Shown here in pieces: positions 6,669 through 6,931 of a DNA stretch of 6,931 nucleotides. The translations under genes and the position numbers were made by a program. Positions within the stretch are counted from its first letter, which is position 1, and each line of letters opens with the position of its first letter. The notes beneath the pieces were generated by a model. The model saw only the letters and a list, made by a program, of their open reading frames with translations. It was not told the origin of the DNA and did no database searches. The stretch is from Roseobacter sp. (GTDB taxonomy: Bacteria; Pseudomonadota; Alphaproteobacteria; Rhodobacterales; Rhodobacteraceae). The stretch covers positions 1 through 6,931 of the forward strand of contig JAGXHB010000020.1 of the NCBI GenBank assembly GCA_024636425.1, given 5' to 3'.

Positions 6669-6786
6669 TCAAACACCCGCAGAAGCGCGCCGGACGCTTG
6701 AGCAATTTGAGGGCTCCGCGCCCGACGCGCTTGCCCAAGCCGACGACGAAGAATATGAAACCCAGACCCGCAAACTCTCGTTATAA
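6649..6786 (+). pseudogene. Unrecognised 3' coding remnant
   Basis: An open frame after the TAG at 6646, with no usable start codon, encodes 45 residues of acidic, protein-like sequence (PFNQTPAEARRTLEQFEG, then ADDEEYETQTRKLSL) before TAA at 6784-6786. Composition and the orderly C terminus look like the tail of a real soluble protein rather than random translation. I do not recognise the family. Removing one T from the TTTT at 6663-6666 would fuse it directly to the GAF remnant's frame, but the result does not resemble a normal GAF continuation. Confidence 0.3.
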
Positions 6787-6793
6787 ACGAGGG
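6775..6793. repeat. Hairpin spanning two convergent stop codons
   Basis: CTCGTT at 6777-6782 and AACGAG at 6786-6791 pair around loop ATA, and a T-G wobble plus a C-G pair extend the stem to 8 bp. The central TTATAA (6781-6786) supplies TAA on both strands, ending the plus remnant and the minus HPP remnant. The plus side has no T-tract and the minus side only TTTG, so terminator function is doubtful. Confidence 0.4.
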
Positions 6794-6930
6794 AGCCTCG
6801 GGGGGCAGGTCAGTGGCGATAGAAGCAACAGACCGGTCAGCCCCAGACCGATCAATGCCCCAAGCCCCGCACGCACGGCCTCAATGCCCGAAACGCGGGC
6901 AACGGCAGGGCCGAGTGATCTAAGAATGTG
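6781..6930 (-). pseudogene. Truncated N-terminal fragment of an HPP-family membrane protein
   Basis: Reading leftward from the window edge, 49 codons encode HILRSLGPAVARVSGIEAVR, then AGLGALIGLGLTGLLLLSP and a short unrelated tail (LTCPPRLPRL) before TAA at 6783-6781. The LGP start, the E-RAG-GA motif and the first hydrophobic helix match the beginning of HPP-family (PF04982) integral membrane proteins, which normally continue with APFGA and the family-naming proline-rich motif. None of that is present, so the gene breaks after about 40 residues. The start codon lies just outside the window. Normal members have several transmembrane helices; some are linked to nitrite transport. The family call rests on a short segment. 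The alternative is an unrelated one-helix peptide. Confidence 0.5.
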
Positions 6931-6931
6931 C

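Noticed and set aside
1..6931. CRISPR array, tRNA/rRNA gene, insertion sequence, phage or defence genes
   Set aside because: No regularly spaced repeats, cloverleaf, transposase-like frame, terminal inverted repeats or nuclease/helicase motifs were seen on either strand.

Overview
The window looks like chromosomal DNA from a GC-rich alphaproteobacterium, most plausibly the Rhodobacteraceae/Roseobacter group. This rests on base composition, protein style and the resemblance of the right-hand gene remnants to families common in that group. It is an inference, not a database match.

Left and centre (1-5327, minus strand): a tight operon for a CUT2-type (ribose/galactoside-like) ABC importer, read right to left. 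In transcription order the genes are a periplasmic sugar-type binding protein (5327-4254), a two-domain ATPase (4249-2675), two different permeases (2678-1743 and 1746-769), and an Est30-like alpha/beta-hydrolase carboxylesterase (735-1). The esterase runs off the left edge with perhaps five residues missing. Spacing is minimal: 4 nt, two 4-nt ATGA overlaps, then 33 nt, so one transcript with translational coupling is likely. The ligand cannot be read from sequence. The esterase suggests an esterified (acylated) compound that is taken up and then hydrolysed in the cytoplasm.

Centre right (5328-5519): a 192-bp divergent intergenic region. It holds a strong Shine-Dalgarno for the binding-protein gene and a small perfect dyad in that gene's leader. 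It also holds a good sigma70-type promoter for the plus-strand regulator, overlapped by a LysR-type T-N11-A palindrome nested in a wider inverted repeat. This is the classic layout of a LysR regulator that represses its own gene and controls the divergent operon.

Right (5520-6395, plus strand): the LysR-family regulator. The remainder (6396-6931) holds no intact gene. It contains three remnants: a frameshifted, truncated GAF-domain sensor start (plus), an unrecognised 3' coding remnant (plus), and the first ~40 residues of an HPP-family membrane protein (minus). The last two end at a shared TTATAA inside a small hairpin.

I saw no CRISPR array, RNA gene, insertion sequence or phage gene. The catabolic operon is of a known type. 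Its least ordinary points are the esterase-importer pairing, the operator architecture, a Walker B Asp-to-Glu change in the second ATPase domain, and the gene remnants at the right end.
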